From: Fen-1258 sp947085815
GTDB taxonomy: Bacteria > Bacteroidota > Ignavibacteria > Ignavibacteriales > Melioribacteraceae
DNA: 64,000 nucleotides
NCBI GenBank assembly: GCA_947085815.1
Contig: CAMTXU010000036.1
Location: 17,551-81,550 of the forward strand
Direction: 5' to 3'
Shown here: piece by piece, positions 52,990 through 60,912 of the stretch
Position numbering within the stretch: the stretch's first letter is position 1
Layout of the letters: each line of letters starts with the position of its first letter
The notes under the pieces: generated by a model
What the model saw: only the letters and a program-made list of their open reading frames with translations
Database searches by the model: none
Told to the model about the DNA's origin: nothing
Made by a program: the position numbers and the translations under genes

Positions 52990-53880
52990 TTAAATAAGAA
53001 TTCCTTCTTTCATACCCATCTTTATTAGATCAATTTTCTTCATATCTGCTGTACCGAGATGATAGCGTGTATCTGCTAATTTAATATGCTTGGCTGGAGG
53101 GTTTAATGGTTTTTCTTCACCGAAGAATTCTTTTCTCTTTGCTTCAATTATTTTTAATCCTACCGCATCGCAAGCTACGGGATCCGTGCCTACAATAATT
53201 CCTTTGTACTGCCAAACGTATTCCATGCTGAATCCATGAGGACCGACACTATGGAACAACGGAGTTAACATTATAAGAACATTCAGCCGGGTCTTTCCTT
53301 TCACGTGCGGTAAATTCCATATAGTTGCAAGATCGGCGCATGAATCGGCATGATAATCTGATGGATTTTCAACGAACGTGATATAATTTTTTATTAAACT
53401 TCCAACACCCGACCAATAATGTGTACGCATTGGTCTCGTGTTAATTAAAGCAGTTGCTCTTTTAAAAACCGGATCATTAAAAATACCCCGGTCTTTAAGG
53501 GAGATATTTTCTTCTTTAATACCAACTTCTAAAACTCTTTTTTTAATCGCATTTTCCAGTTCAGAAGGCGTTGGCAGGTAATTCCATACATTTGTTTTAA
53601 TTCCAACTACATCATTAGGTTTAATAATTTTCTTCCATGCCGATGCAGTATTTTTTTGATCAAATAATACTTTAACCGCATCATCGAGCATTGTTTGAAT
53701 GACTTCCGGATTAACTTTGTTGTTCGAATCAAGAACATTAGTATCTCTGATCAAAACTACTTTGGTTTTCTGATTCACCTGGCTGAAAAGTGGTTGGTGA
53801 AATTTCATCAATAGAACCGAGCTTGCTGCTAATGTACCGGTCTTTAAAAAATCTCTTCTGCTAAGATTTCGTTGTTTCAT
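52990..53880 (-). CDS. DUF362 protein with Tat signal
   Basis: 296 residues. The N-terminus SRRDFLKTGTLAASSVLL is a twin-arginine signal, so the folded protein is exported. The DUF362 body follows: VGIKTNVWNYLPTPSEL, DRGIFNDPVF, VLIMLTPLFHSVGPHGFSME, and a GIIVGTDPVACDAVGLKIIE block that is diagnostic. Some DUF362 proteins carry a ferredoxin domain; this one does not. Function is unknown; Tat export suggests a cofactor. It lies 33 bp after the DUF6599 gene and is probably co-transcribed. Confidence 0.87.
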   Translation of the reverse strand: MKQRNLSRRDFLKTGTLAASSVLLMKFHQPLFSQVNQKTKVVLIRDTNVLDSNNKVNPEVIQTMLDDAVKVLFDQKNTASAWKKIIKPNDVVGIKTNVWNYLPTPSELENAIKKRVLEVGIKEENISLKDRGIFNDPVFKRATALINTRPMRTHYWSGVGSLIKNYITFVENPSDYHADSCADLATIWNLPHVKGKTRLNVLIMLTPLFHSVGPHGFSMEYVWQYKGIIVGTDPVACDAVGLKIIEAKRKEFFGEEKPLNPPAKHIKLADTRYHLGTADMKKIDLIKMGMKEGILI

Positions 53881-53913
53881 GTTAATAACTCCGCTCTTTA
53901 CTTATTTATACGA

Positions 53914-54804
53914 CTAATTGATAATTATCTTGGTGGAGTTAAGTAATTTGTTCACAGATTCTTTAGATGTACCGCTGAATACACCAATTAAAAAATTATT
54001 TATTAATTCGATCCCAATCCATTTACTATCCTTCGTTTTTAATACCGGGCTGTTTTTTAATTTAGGATTATATTCTTTTATGAACTTCTCTTTTGCTTCA
54101 ACCGCTTCATTATTATTTGGATATTTTATTACCAGCAGAACCGATTTATTGTTTTTCCCATTATACAAGGCAATCACAGCTTGAGTATTTTGATTTATAT
54201 TAAGAATATTTTCGTTAGACAAAAAAATGTGCGAGTTAAGCCAAACATAATGGCGGAAATATCGTATGCTTTCTTTATCCAAAGATTCTGTTGGTAAATA
54301 TTTAATTATTTCGGGAAGTGGTCCGGTTTCTTTAATTGATGTATCTATTAACTTTGCAATTTTGGTTAACGCTTTTTTTGATTCCTCTGTTTCGATGCTG
54401 GAAATAATAGAAATGTAAAAATTGTTCTTCCAAAAAATTATTGCCCCATGCGGCTCCTGTGATTGCTGACCAAAATTATTTTCAATCTTGCCAGATGAAA
54501 AAGAGAAAACACCAAAGGCATCATAAGAAGAATTCATATAAAAGATATCGACCATTATATCGGGCTGGGTTTCCTTTGAATAGATTCTATTAAAAACCCT
54601 TGAAAATCCAAAACTGAGAAATAATTCTGCACCGCCGTCAATATAATCATAGAGTGTTTCTTTATTGTAAGTGCGGTCGGTTAAAATCTTCCAGCCATCA
54701 ATATTTTCCGGAAGTGCTTTTGAAGGGTCATTAATTATTTGTGCGTTTATTATCAGCACAAAATTGAAAAAGAAAAAAAGAAAAAATCTTTGAGAGTGTT
54801 TCAT
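53914..54804 (-). CDS. DUF6599-like exported protein
   Basis: 296 residues with a signal peptide (ending INAQ). LYDYIDGGAELFLSFGF (residue ~53), VDIFYMNSSYDAFGVFSFS (~85) and YFRHYVWLNSHIFLSNEN (~180) match the DUF6599 pattern I know from proteins encoded beside Tat-exported DUF362 proteins. Periplasmic; no enzymatic motif. Upstream partner of the DUF362 gene, suggesting a joint envelope function. Confidence 0.72.
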   Translation of the reverse strand: MKHSQRFFLFFFFNFVLIINAQIINDPSKALPENIDGWKILTDRTYNKETLYDYIDGGAELFLSFGFSRVFNRIYSKETQPDIMVDIFYMNSSYDAFGVFSFSSGKIENNFGQQSQEPHGAIIFWKNNFYISIISSIETEESKKALTKIAKLIDTSIKETGPLPEIIKYLPTESLDKESIRYFRHYVWLNSHIFLSNENILNINQNTQAVIALYNGKNNKSVLLVIKYPNNNEAVEAKEKFIKEYNPKLKNSPVLKTKDSKWIGIELINNFLIGVFSGTSKESVNKLLNSTKIIIN

Positions 54805-55222
54805 TTTTCTCCGGCAGGAATTAAAAAGCGACCAAAAACCTATAACAGAACTTAATATTTGTAAGCTGATAAGTCAAAACTTGTGCAGGTTAAAAGAATT
54901 TCACTTATTAATCAGATGATTTTTACGAATCGTAAATCAAACAATATTTTTATTTCTACACTCAGGCTTTCCTTATTTGCGCTTTTGAGTGCAAATAGAT
55001 TGTAAAATTTGATAGAAAAAATTTCTGCAGTTGAAAGTTTTTATATGTTTACGAGCGTATCTAAAAAGGTCATTTATTCAATTTTACGATATGGATACAA
55101 ACCCAATTCAAAGTATTTTTACTTTAATGATAGCTTTTTAGAGGATATTCATTTATAGAATGTGCTTGATTTTTTGATACTAATATGATATCATTCTGAT
55201 AGCCAAAATTAGGAGTTTGAAA
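54805..55222. other. 418-bp AT-rich divergent gap
   Basis: Separates the DUF6599 gene (minus) from the SPFH gene (plus). It contains a hairpin TATTTGCGC / GTGCAAATA (54974-54997, one G-T pair) and the SPFH promoter candidate at 55166-55194. No ORF of protein character, tRNA or riboswitch was recognised. Confidence 0.6.
55166..55194 (+). promoter_or_regulatory. Promoter candidate of the SPFH operon
   Basis: TTGATT (55166-55171), 17-bp spacer, TATCAT (55189-55194). A start near 55201 gives a leader of about 22 bases before the ATG at 55223. Confidence 0.55.
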
Positions 55223-56098
55223 ATGGAAGCAATTAGTGAAAAAAAGGCACAAAAATTCAACGGCTATCTTGCTGTTTTTATTGTATTCGTGATGATGATA
55301 GCGGATTTCTTTATTCTCCGAGAAGGAATAATAACTAAAAACATCTCGGTACTTTGGATATTTATCCCCCTAACATTACTAATATTTCTATCATTCAGCG
55401 GATTTCTGATTCTTCAGCCAAATAATTCCGCAGTATTGATTCTTTTCGGAAAATATATTGGAACTGTGCGCGATTCCGGTTTATGGTGGGTTAATCCTTT
55501 CACTTACAAGAGAAAGGTTTCTATGCGCATTCATAATTTCATAAGCGATAAAATTAAAGTAAACGATCTTCACGGAAATCCAATTGAAATTGCAGCGGTT
55601 ATAGTTTGGCGAGTTATAGACAGCGCACGCGCCATTTTTGATGTTCAGAATTATGAGCAGTTTGTTTCTATTCAAAGCGAAACATCAATAAGAGGAATTG
55701 CTTCGCAGTATGCCTATGATACTTCGAACGACAATGAGACAATGTCTCTAATGGGAAATCAGCATGAGGTTGCAGAGGAATTGAAAAAAATTACACAGAC
55801 AAGATTGGATATCGCCGGAATAGAGATTTTCGAAACAAGAATCAGCTACATTGCATACGCTCCGGAAATTGCTCAGGCAATGCTTAGAAGACAGCAGGCT
55901 CAGGCTGTTGTTGCGGCAAGAACAAAAATTGTTGAGGGCGCCGTAGGAATGGTCGAAATGGCTTTGAATGCTCTAAGTGAACATAATATTGTTGAGCTCG
56001 ACAATGAAAAGAAAGCAACAATGGTAAATAATCTTATGGTTGCGCTGGTTTCGGAGACACAGGCTCAACCGGTTATTAATGCAGGATCATTGTATTAA
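55223..56098 (+). CDS. SPFH/band-7 domain membrane protein
   Basis: About 291 residues. Two membrane segments (residues ~15-35 and ~42-65) are followed by a stomatin/prohibitin-like SPFH domain: NNSAVLILFGKYIGTV, LWWVNPFTYKRKVSMRI, GNPIEIAAVIVWRVIDSARA and IEIFETRISYIAYAPEIAQ. A helical tail with RRQQAQAVVAARTKIVEG follows. SPFH proteins form large ring-like scaffolds that organise membrane areas and proteases. ATG at 55223 (AGGAG upstream) is preferred to a TTG two codons earlier. Followed by a small unknown and an Arc-type protein on the same strand. Confidence 0.92.
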   Translation: MEAISEKKAQKFNGYLAVFIVFVMMIADFFILREGIITKNISVLWIFIPLTLLIFLSFSGFLILQPNNSAVLILFGKYIGTVRDSGLWWVNPFTYKRKVSMRIHNFISDKIKVNDLHGNPIEIAAVIVWRVIDSARAIFDVQNYEQFVSIQSETSIRGIASQYAYDTSNDNETMSLMGNQHEVAEELKKITQTRLDIAGIEIFETRISYIAYAPEIAQAMLRRQQAQAVVAARTKIVEGAVGMVEMALNALSEHNIVELDNEKKATMVNNLMVALVSETQAQPVINAGSLY

Positions 56099-56182
56099 TT
56101 TTGAATGAAGAGTGTAGAATGTTGATTTTTTATCCGCACTCTCTACATTATGTTTTATTTAAGGAAAGAGAAGAAGAACATT

Positions 56183-56695
56183 ATGAAACAGTTATCGGAT
56201 TATGTAGGTGAAAAACTTTTATTTGTTCAGCCAAGCGTTTTTAAAGGATTACATGAACTCAGAAGCAACGATGGGCTTATAGCTACAATACAAGCCAGAG
56301 GATTTTTCGGTATGCGCTGGGAAGTATCTATCCAAAATAAAAAGTGGGAAATCTACAACCCGAGTTGTTGGAAAAGTAGATATGATATACGCGAAGCGGG
56401 TTACGAAATACCTTTTGCAAATTTTTTAAAAGAACGATTTAGAAGCAGAGGGGAAGTGACATTGCCAAAAGGAGAAAAAATGAAAATCGAGCCGCATCTT
56501 TTCAAAAAATTCACGGAAATTAAAGATTCAAAAGAAGAATGCTTAGTGCGTATAAAATCTAAAACTTCTTGGAAAGAAAGAGGAGAAGTAGCTATTGAAA
56601 AGCGATCTGAATTAATTGATAAATATCCGTGGGTTATACTGCTGGCATATATAATTATAATTTCCCAAAGACATCGTGCTTCACATTTGGCGTAA
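56183..56695 (+). CDS. Conserved hypothetical protein in the SPFH operon
   Basis: About 170 residues. GLIATIQARGFFGMRWEVSI and the KKWEIYNPSCWKSRYDI segment look like beta-strand pairs of a scramblase/LURP-like fold, but I cannot assign a family. The C-terminus has a hydrophobic stretch (YPWVILLAYIIIIS) then RHRAS, perhaps a tail anchor. Position between SPFH and Arc genes suggests it works with the SPFH protein at the membrane. The ATG at 56183 is chosen over one 11 codons earlier by compactness only. Confidence 0.55.
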   Translation: MKQLSDYVGEKLLFVQPSVFKGLHELRSNDGLIATIQARGFFGMRWEVSIQNKKWEIYNPSCWKSRYDIREAGYEIPFANFLKERFRSRGEVTLPKGEKMKIEPHLFKKFTEIKDSKEECLVRIKSKTSWKERGEVAIEKRSELIDKYPWVILLAYIIIISQRHRASHLA

Positions 56696-56714
56696 CAAAA
56701 GAAAAGAAAGAACC

Positions 56715-56906
56715 ATGGCTGAGAAAAAAAAATTTCTGTTGAGAATAGATGACAAAACTTACATTGCTTTGGAAAAGTGGGCGGCTGATGAGTTTAGAAG
56801 CATCAATGGACAGATTGAATACTTACTAAAAGAAGCCATGAAAAAAGGTGGAAGAATTAAAGCAACGGTCAACGAAACACCCGCAGATGAAAATGAGAAA
56901 GAATAA
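56715..56906 (+). CDS. Arc-family ribbon-helix-helix protein
   Basis: A 63-residue protein: a short basic lead (MAEKKK), then the ribbon-helix-helix pattern KFLLRIDDKTYIALEKWAAD followed by EFRSINGQIEYLLKEAMKKG, and an acidic tail. Resembles Arc/CopG-type dimers that bind DNA, as repressors or antitoxins. No toxin is evident next to it; its neighbours are the SPFH pair. Small Arc-like proteins are often found beside SPFH genes. Start at the ATG at 56715; a longer frame from 56676 has no support. Confidence 0.78.
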   Translation: MAEKKKFLLRIDDKTYIALEKWAADEFRSINGQIEYLLKEAMKKGGRIKATVNETPADENEKE

Positions 56907-56936
56907 ATTTTCTTATAACATTTATCAGTACAAAAA

Positions 56937-57566
56937 ATGAAGATTTATAGTAACAATCATAAACTACTTATTATTATTGCAGTATTTGCCGTTGGAACAG
57001 CAATAATGTATTCAAAAAAAGATACACAGATTAATAAACGATCCGAAACGGTAAGTCAGATTATTCAAAAACAATTTTCGATCTATCCCGAAATGAAAAT
57101 TCAAGATCTATATAAATTTATACATCAAGCAGCACTGGGCAGTGAACATGCTGTAAAAAATTTCTCATCTGCAAAAAAATGGATGGAAGAAGAACTTGCC
57201 GGCATGAACACTTTCTATCACAATGAATTATATGATACCTTAACCTCTGGAGGAAGTTTAGTCCGAGTAAATTTGAGACCTTACCTTAAATTAGGATATG
57301 ATCCGGAATTAATAGTTAATGCATTTATTGAGACTGCAAATAATTATAAAGGGTCTGTTGATACTCTTAAATATTTCTGGTCGCTTGCAATTAAGCTAGC
57401 CGATGGAGGGGACATTCCGCTTAATAAAAGTGAAATGGTCTCCTTCTTTAAAGAAAAAGAAGCTCAGGGATTTCCCGCCGTTCACCATTCTGAATTATAT
57501 AACAATCTTTACCATCCTGCCTATAGGGTAGTTGCTAATGAATATCTCGGCTTTCTAAAAAAGTGA
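56937..57566 (+). CDS. Conserved hypothetical membrane-anchored protein
   Basis: 209 residues with one N-terminal membrane anchor (LLIIIAVFAVGTAIMY). The body has a strongly patterned core: MKIQDLYKFIHQAALGSEHA, GSLVRVNLRPYLKLG and FPAVHHSELYNNLYHPAYRV. The conserved histidines (SEHAV, AVHHSELY, LYHPAY) could bind metal, but no family function is known to me. Periplasmic by topology. It follows the Arc gene by 30 bp and may be the fourth gene of that operon. Confidence 0.6.
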   Translation: MKIYSNNHKLLIIIAVFAVGTAIMYSKKDTQINKRSETVSQIIQKQFSIYPEMKIQDLYKFIHQAALGSEHAVKNFSSAKKWMEEELAGMNTFYHNELYDTLTSGGSLVRVNLRPYLKLGYDPELIVNAFIETANNYKGSVDTLKYFWSLAIKLADGGDIPLNKSEMVSFFKEKEAQGFPAVHHSELYNNLYHPAYRVVANEYLGFLKK

Positions 57567-57652
57567 TAAGCTAGGATCTTCATATTGCTTATTTAGAATA
57601 AATACTCATCTCTTTTTTATAAATTCAGGTTGTTAATAAAAGGATTATTCAT

Positions 57653-59443
57653 ATGAACATACTCTCAAAAATTTCCGTCGTAAAATCAATCTTACAATTA
57701 TCAATAATTCTGTTTCTATTATCGTTATCAGTTTTTGCGCAAACGGTAAAGATAAAAATCATACAAACCACAGATGAACATGGCGCCATATTTCCATACG
57801 ACTTTACCAACATGAAAGCGACCAACAGCTCTCTAGCACAAATTAATACATATATAAAAGAAGAGAGGGAAAAGAAAGATCAAGAAGTTGTTCTCTTAAG
57901 CGGTGGAGATATTCTTCAAGGAACACCCGCAGTTTATTACTATAACTTTGAAAACATAAACAGATCCCACTTATATGCAGATGTAATGAACTATATGCAA
58001 TATGATGCCGGGGCAGTCGGCAATCACGATATTGAAACCGGTCACCCGGTATATGATCGATTTAATAAGGAGCTTAATTTTCCGTGGCTTGCAGCAAACG
58101 CAATCAGAAAAGAGTCGGGTAAACCTTATTTCACACCATATACTATTATAGAAAGAAAAGGAATTAAAATTGCAGTGCTCGGATTAATAACTCCGCATAT
58201 TCCAAATTGGCTTCCGGAAAAAATTTGGGAAGGAATTACCTGGGACGATATGATCGAGTCCGCTAAAAAATGGATTGCGATAATTAAAGAGAAAGAAAAA
58301 CCAGATTTAATGGTTGGGCTTTTCCACAGCGGCGTTGATTACAGTTACGGAAATCAAAGCGCAGAAAAATACAAAAACGAAAACGCCTCAAAATTAATTG
58401 CACAGCAAGTCCCCGGCTTCGATATAATTTTTGTAGGACACGATCACCGCGGCTGGAACTTCAAAGAGAAGAACTCCTTTGGTGAAGAGGTTCAAATACT
58501 TGGCGCTACTAGTTCCGCCCGGGATGTTTCTATTGCCAATTGTACTTTTACATTTGATAACAATACAAAACGCTGGGATAAAGAGATTGCGGGAGAAGTA
58601 GTTGAGTCAAAAAAATATTCGCCCGATATGGAGTTCATGACCAAATTTTTTCCTCAAAATGAAGAAGTAAAAAAATATGTCTCTAGACCAATCGGTTATT
58701 TTGAAACAGCTTTATCCGCGCGCGAATCGATCTTCGGGAATAGCGCTTTCACCGATTTTATAAATACAATCCAGCTTGAGTTAACGGGGGCTGATATTTC
58801 TTTTACTGCTCCACTTTCAATGAATGCGAAGATTGATAAAGGCGAAATCCTTGCCGGTGAGATGTTCAAATTATACCGCTACGAAAATTTATTATACACA
58901 ATGGAATTAAGCGGAAAGGAAATTAATAATTACCTCGAGTTTTCTTATTCCCTCTGGTTCAATCAAATGAAAAGCAAGGAAGATCATCTGCTAAGTTTTG
59001 ATCTTGATGAATTAGGCAATTTAAGATATGATAAACGGAACAACGCGCCGGCTTTGAAAAATCAATATTACAATTTTGACGCAGCTATGGGAATTAATTA
59101 CATCGTTGATGTATCAAAGCCTTTGGGCGAAAAAGTAAAGATAATTTCTATGCAGGACGGTTCATCCTTCGATGAAAACAAAAAGTACAAAGTTGCTGTG
59201 AATTCATACCGGGGAAATGGTGGCGGCAATCACCTTACAATCGGAGCCGGAATACCAAAGGAAGAACTTTCCAAAAGAGTTATAACATCAACAGAAAAAG
59301 ATCTTCGTTTCTATATGATGAAATGGATCGAGAAGAATGACAGAGTGAATCCAAAAGCTGCGGGTAACTGGAAAGTTGTTCCCGAAGAGTGGTGGGCAAA
59401 AGGAAAGGAAAAAGATTATCAACTTATTTTTGGTAAAAATTAG
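57653..59443 (+). CDS. 5'-nucleotidase / cyclic phosphodiesterase family protein
   Basis: 596 residues, exported (signal peptide ending FAQ). The calcineurin-like half has QTTDEHGAIFPYDF (Asp and His ligands), LSGGDILQGTP, GAVGNHDIETG and FVGHDHRGWN; the C-terminal 5'-nucleotidase domain has ARESIFGNSAFTDFINT, ADISFTAPLSMNA and YKVAVNSYRGNGGGNHL. These are the UshA/CpdB-type periplasmic enzymes that strip phosphate from nucleotides, cyclic nucleotides or sugar nucleotides. All metal ligands look present. Monocistronic. Confidence 0.93.
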   Translation: MNILSKISVVKSILQLSIILFLLSLSVFAQTVKIKIIQTTDEHGAIFPYDFTNMKATNSSLAQINTYIKEEREKKDQEVVLLSGGDILQGTPAVYYYNFENINRSHLYADVMNYMQYDAGAVGNHDIETGHPVYDRFNKELNFPWLAANAIRKESGKPYFTPYTIIERKGIKIAVLGLITPHIPNWLPEKIWEGITWDDMIESAKKWIAIIKEKEKPDLMVGLFHSGVDYSYGNQSAEKYKNENASKLIAQQVPGFDIIFVGHDHRGWNFKEKNSFGEEVQILGATSSARDVSIANCTFTFDNNTKRWDKEIAGEVVESKKYSPDMEFMTKFFPQNEEVKKYVSRPIGYFETALSARESIFGNSAFTDFINTIQLELTGADISFTAPLSMNAKIDKGEILAGEMFKLYRYENLLYTMELSGKEINNYLEFSYSLWFNQMKSKEDHLLSFDLDELGNLRYDKRNNAPALKNQYYNFDAAMGINYIVDVSKPLGEKVKIISMQDGSSFDENKKYKVAVNSYRGNGGGNHLTIGAGIPKEELSKRVITSTEKDLRFYMMKWIEKNDRVNPKAAGNWKVVPEEWWAKGKEKDYQLIFGKN

Positions 59444-59496
59444 TTTATCAACTTTGGCGATTCAGAGCAGTGATGCCAACTTTACATTAATTAGAA

Positions 59497-59555
59497 CCGG
59501 ATGACGCGGATTGAACGGATGTTCACAAATTGCAGAGATATCCGCGTTCAATTTT
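59497..59555. repeat. GGATGACGCGGAT / ATCCGCGT dispersed repeat
   Basis: ACGCGGAT (59504-59511) pairs with ATCCGCGT (59540-59547); between them GAACGGATGTTCACAAAT. The ACGGAT/GCGGAT iteration is of a type seen repeatedly in intergenic DNA of many bacteria. It lies between the convergent nucleotidase and PCu(A)C genes. Confidence 0.5.
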
Positions 59556-59605
59556 TGCTTTTTCCCCAACTCCTCAAAGTAAACATGTCCGTTCATGTAG
59601 AATAA

Positions 59606-60061
59606 TTATTTCATTCTCGGCATATCTCTAACCACCGCTTTCACTTTTTTTGTGCCTGCATTTTTAAATTGTAAAATAAGATCGTACTGTTCTCCAGGTC
59701 GAACATCTTTCGTTAAGCCGATCAACATAACATGAAGAGCGCCCGGTTTAAATTTTACAGTGCTCTTAGCCGGAATCGGAACATTGTGTACTTCACGCAT
59801 ACCCATCATATCACTTTCTCTCTTATAAGTCTCGTGAATTTCTACAATCTCAGAAAGATCTCCATTTGCCGAGAGTAGAGTATCCGCTGCGCTGCCATTA
59901 TTTACAACTTCAAAGAAGAAGGCAGAATTTGCATTTGCCGCGGCGGGACGAATCCACGCATCCCTTATAGTGATTAGTGATTGGTGGTTAGTGGTTGGTT
60001 GAGAGAACAGATTTATCGGCAACAATAAAATTGCGGTCAACCATAGAAATACCTTTTTCAT
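59606..60061 (-). CDS. PCu(A)C periplasmic copper chaperone
   Basis: About 151 residues: signal peptide (ending LFSQ) and the single PCu(A)C domain. The copper motif is HxnMxnHxM: EIHETYKRESDMMGMREVHN provides the first His and Met, and GALHVMLIGL the final His-x-Met. NSAFFFEVVNNG is the usual earlier block. It delivers Cu(I) for the CuA site of cytochrome oxidase. The SCO gene lies 67 bp upstream on the same strand and serves the same assembly process. The ATG at 60061 is chosen because the signal peptide begins there. Confidence 0.9.
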   Translation of the reverse strand: MKKVFLWLTAILLLPINLFSQPTTNHQSLITIRDAWIRPAAANANSAFFFEVVNNGSAADTLLSANGDLSEIVEIHETYKRESDMMGMREVHNVPIPAKSTVKFKPGALHVMLIGLTKDVRPGEQYDLILQFKNAGTKKVKAVVRDMPRMK

Positions 60062-60128
60062 TTTCGTATCGTCCTTCATATTTATTATACATTTTACATT
60101 ATCCATTCCACATTCTCTTATAGATTTC

Positions 60129-60713
60129 TTACTGCAAACTTTTTACATCTGCAACAATCTCACTAACATCTATTGTGCTGCCTTTATAATTTTTTCTGAT
60201 TTTACCTTCCTTATCAATTAACTGAATGCGGTCGGTGTGAGTATAATAGTAAATTTTTCTTCCATCCTTAAAAACTGTTGAGTCACCTATAACAGCTACA
60301 ATTCCCATTTTTCTCATAAAAGAATCAATCACCGGTTTTTCACCGGTAAGAAATGTCCAGTTACTCAAATCTAAATTTCGTATCCCGGCAAATTTCCGGA
60401 GAACCTGCGGTGAGTCTTGAAGCGGATCAAAGCTTATAGAAACAAATTCTACACCGTTAATTTTATCCTTCTTAATTCTCTCTTGAATCAACCTCATATT
60501 GTTTGTGCTAAGCGGGCAAATATCGGGACAGTTGGTGAAGATGTAATTCATAACAACCAATTTCCCTTTAACAAATTCGGGAAAAGTAACTTCATTATTG
60601 TACTGATCTACAAGCTTGAATTTCGCTCGCTCTAAATCCTCAATAACCGGAAGTTTTTCTTTACAGGCGTAAAGAAGAAATCCAAGGTTAAGAATCAATA
60701 ATAATTTTTTCAT
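60129..60713 (-). CDS. SCO family copper/thiol protein
   Basis: 194 residues. A lipoprotein signal (LGFLLYACKEK, Cys17) anchors it to a membrane. The thioredoxin fold has the SCO copper-binding motif NCPDICPLS (CxxxC, residue ~78) and the third ligand His in YYTHTDRIQLI (~165). GKLVVMNYIFTNCPDIC is the canonical lead-in. It reduces and metallates the CuA site of cytochrome c oxidase, together with the PCu(A)C protein encoded downstream. No oxidase genes are in the window. Confidence 0.93.
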   Translation of the reverse strand: MKKLLLILNLGFLLYACKEKLPVIEDLERAKFKLVDQYNNEVTFPEFVKGKLVVMNYIFTNCPDICPLSTNNMRLIQERIKKDKINGVEFVSISFDPLQDSPQVLRKFAGIRNLDLSNWTFLTGEKPVIDSFMRKMGIVAVIGDSTVFKDGRKIYYYTHTDRIQLIDKEGKIRKNYKGSTIDVSEIVADVKSLQ

Positions 60714-60843
60714 TTACCGCTGCTTTATTAAAAGAAAAATTTGCTTACTTAACAATAATAAAAATATAATTGTTGAATTAGAAAAAAGTCTATTCTACAG
60801 AGCCCGCCTATTAGTCCGCTCAGTCAGAAAATAGATAATTGAT

Positions 60844-60872
60844 TTGACGCCAAGTAAAAAAAAAGATATTGT
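60844..60872 (+). promoter_or_regulatory. Promoter candidate of the TonB-dependent receptor gene
   Basis: TTGACG (60844-60849), 17-bp spacer, TATTGT (60867-60872), about 40 bp before the ATG. Confidence 0.45.
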
Positions 60873-60912
60873 TGTATAGTGAATAGTATCCATTTATTAT
60901 AAGGAAAAATCT

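Noticed and set aside
56715..56906. Toxin-antitoxin module formed by the Arc-like protein
   Set aside because: Adjacent genes show no toxin family features; the upstream protein is larger, probably membrane linked, and the setting is an SPFH operon.
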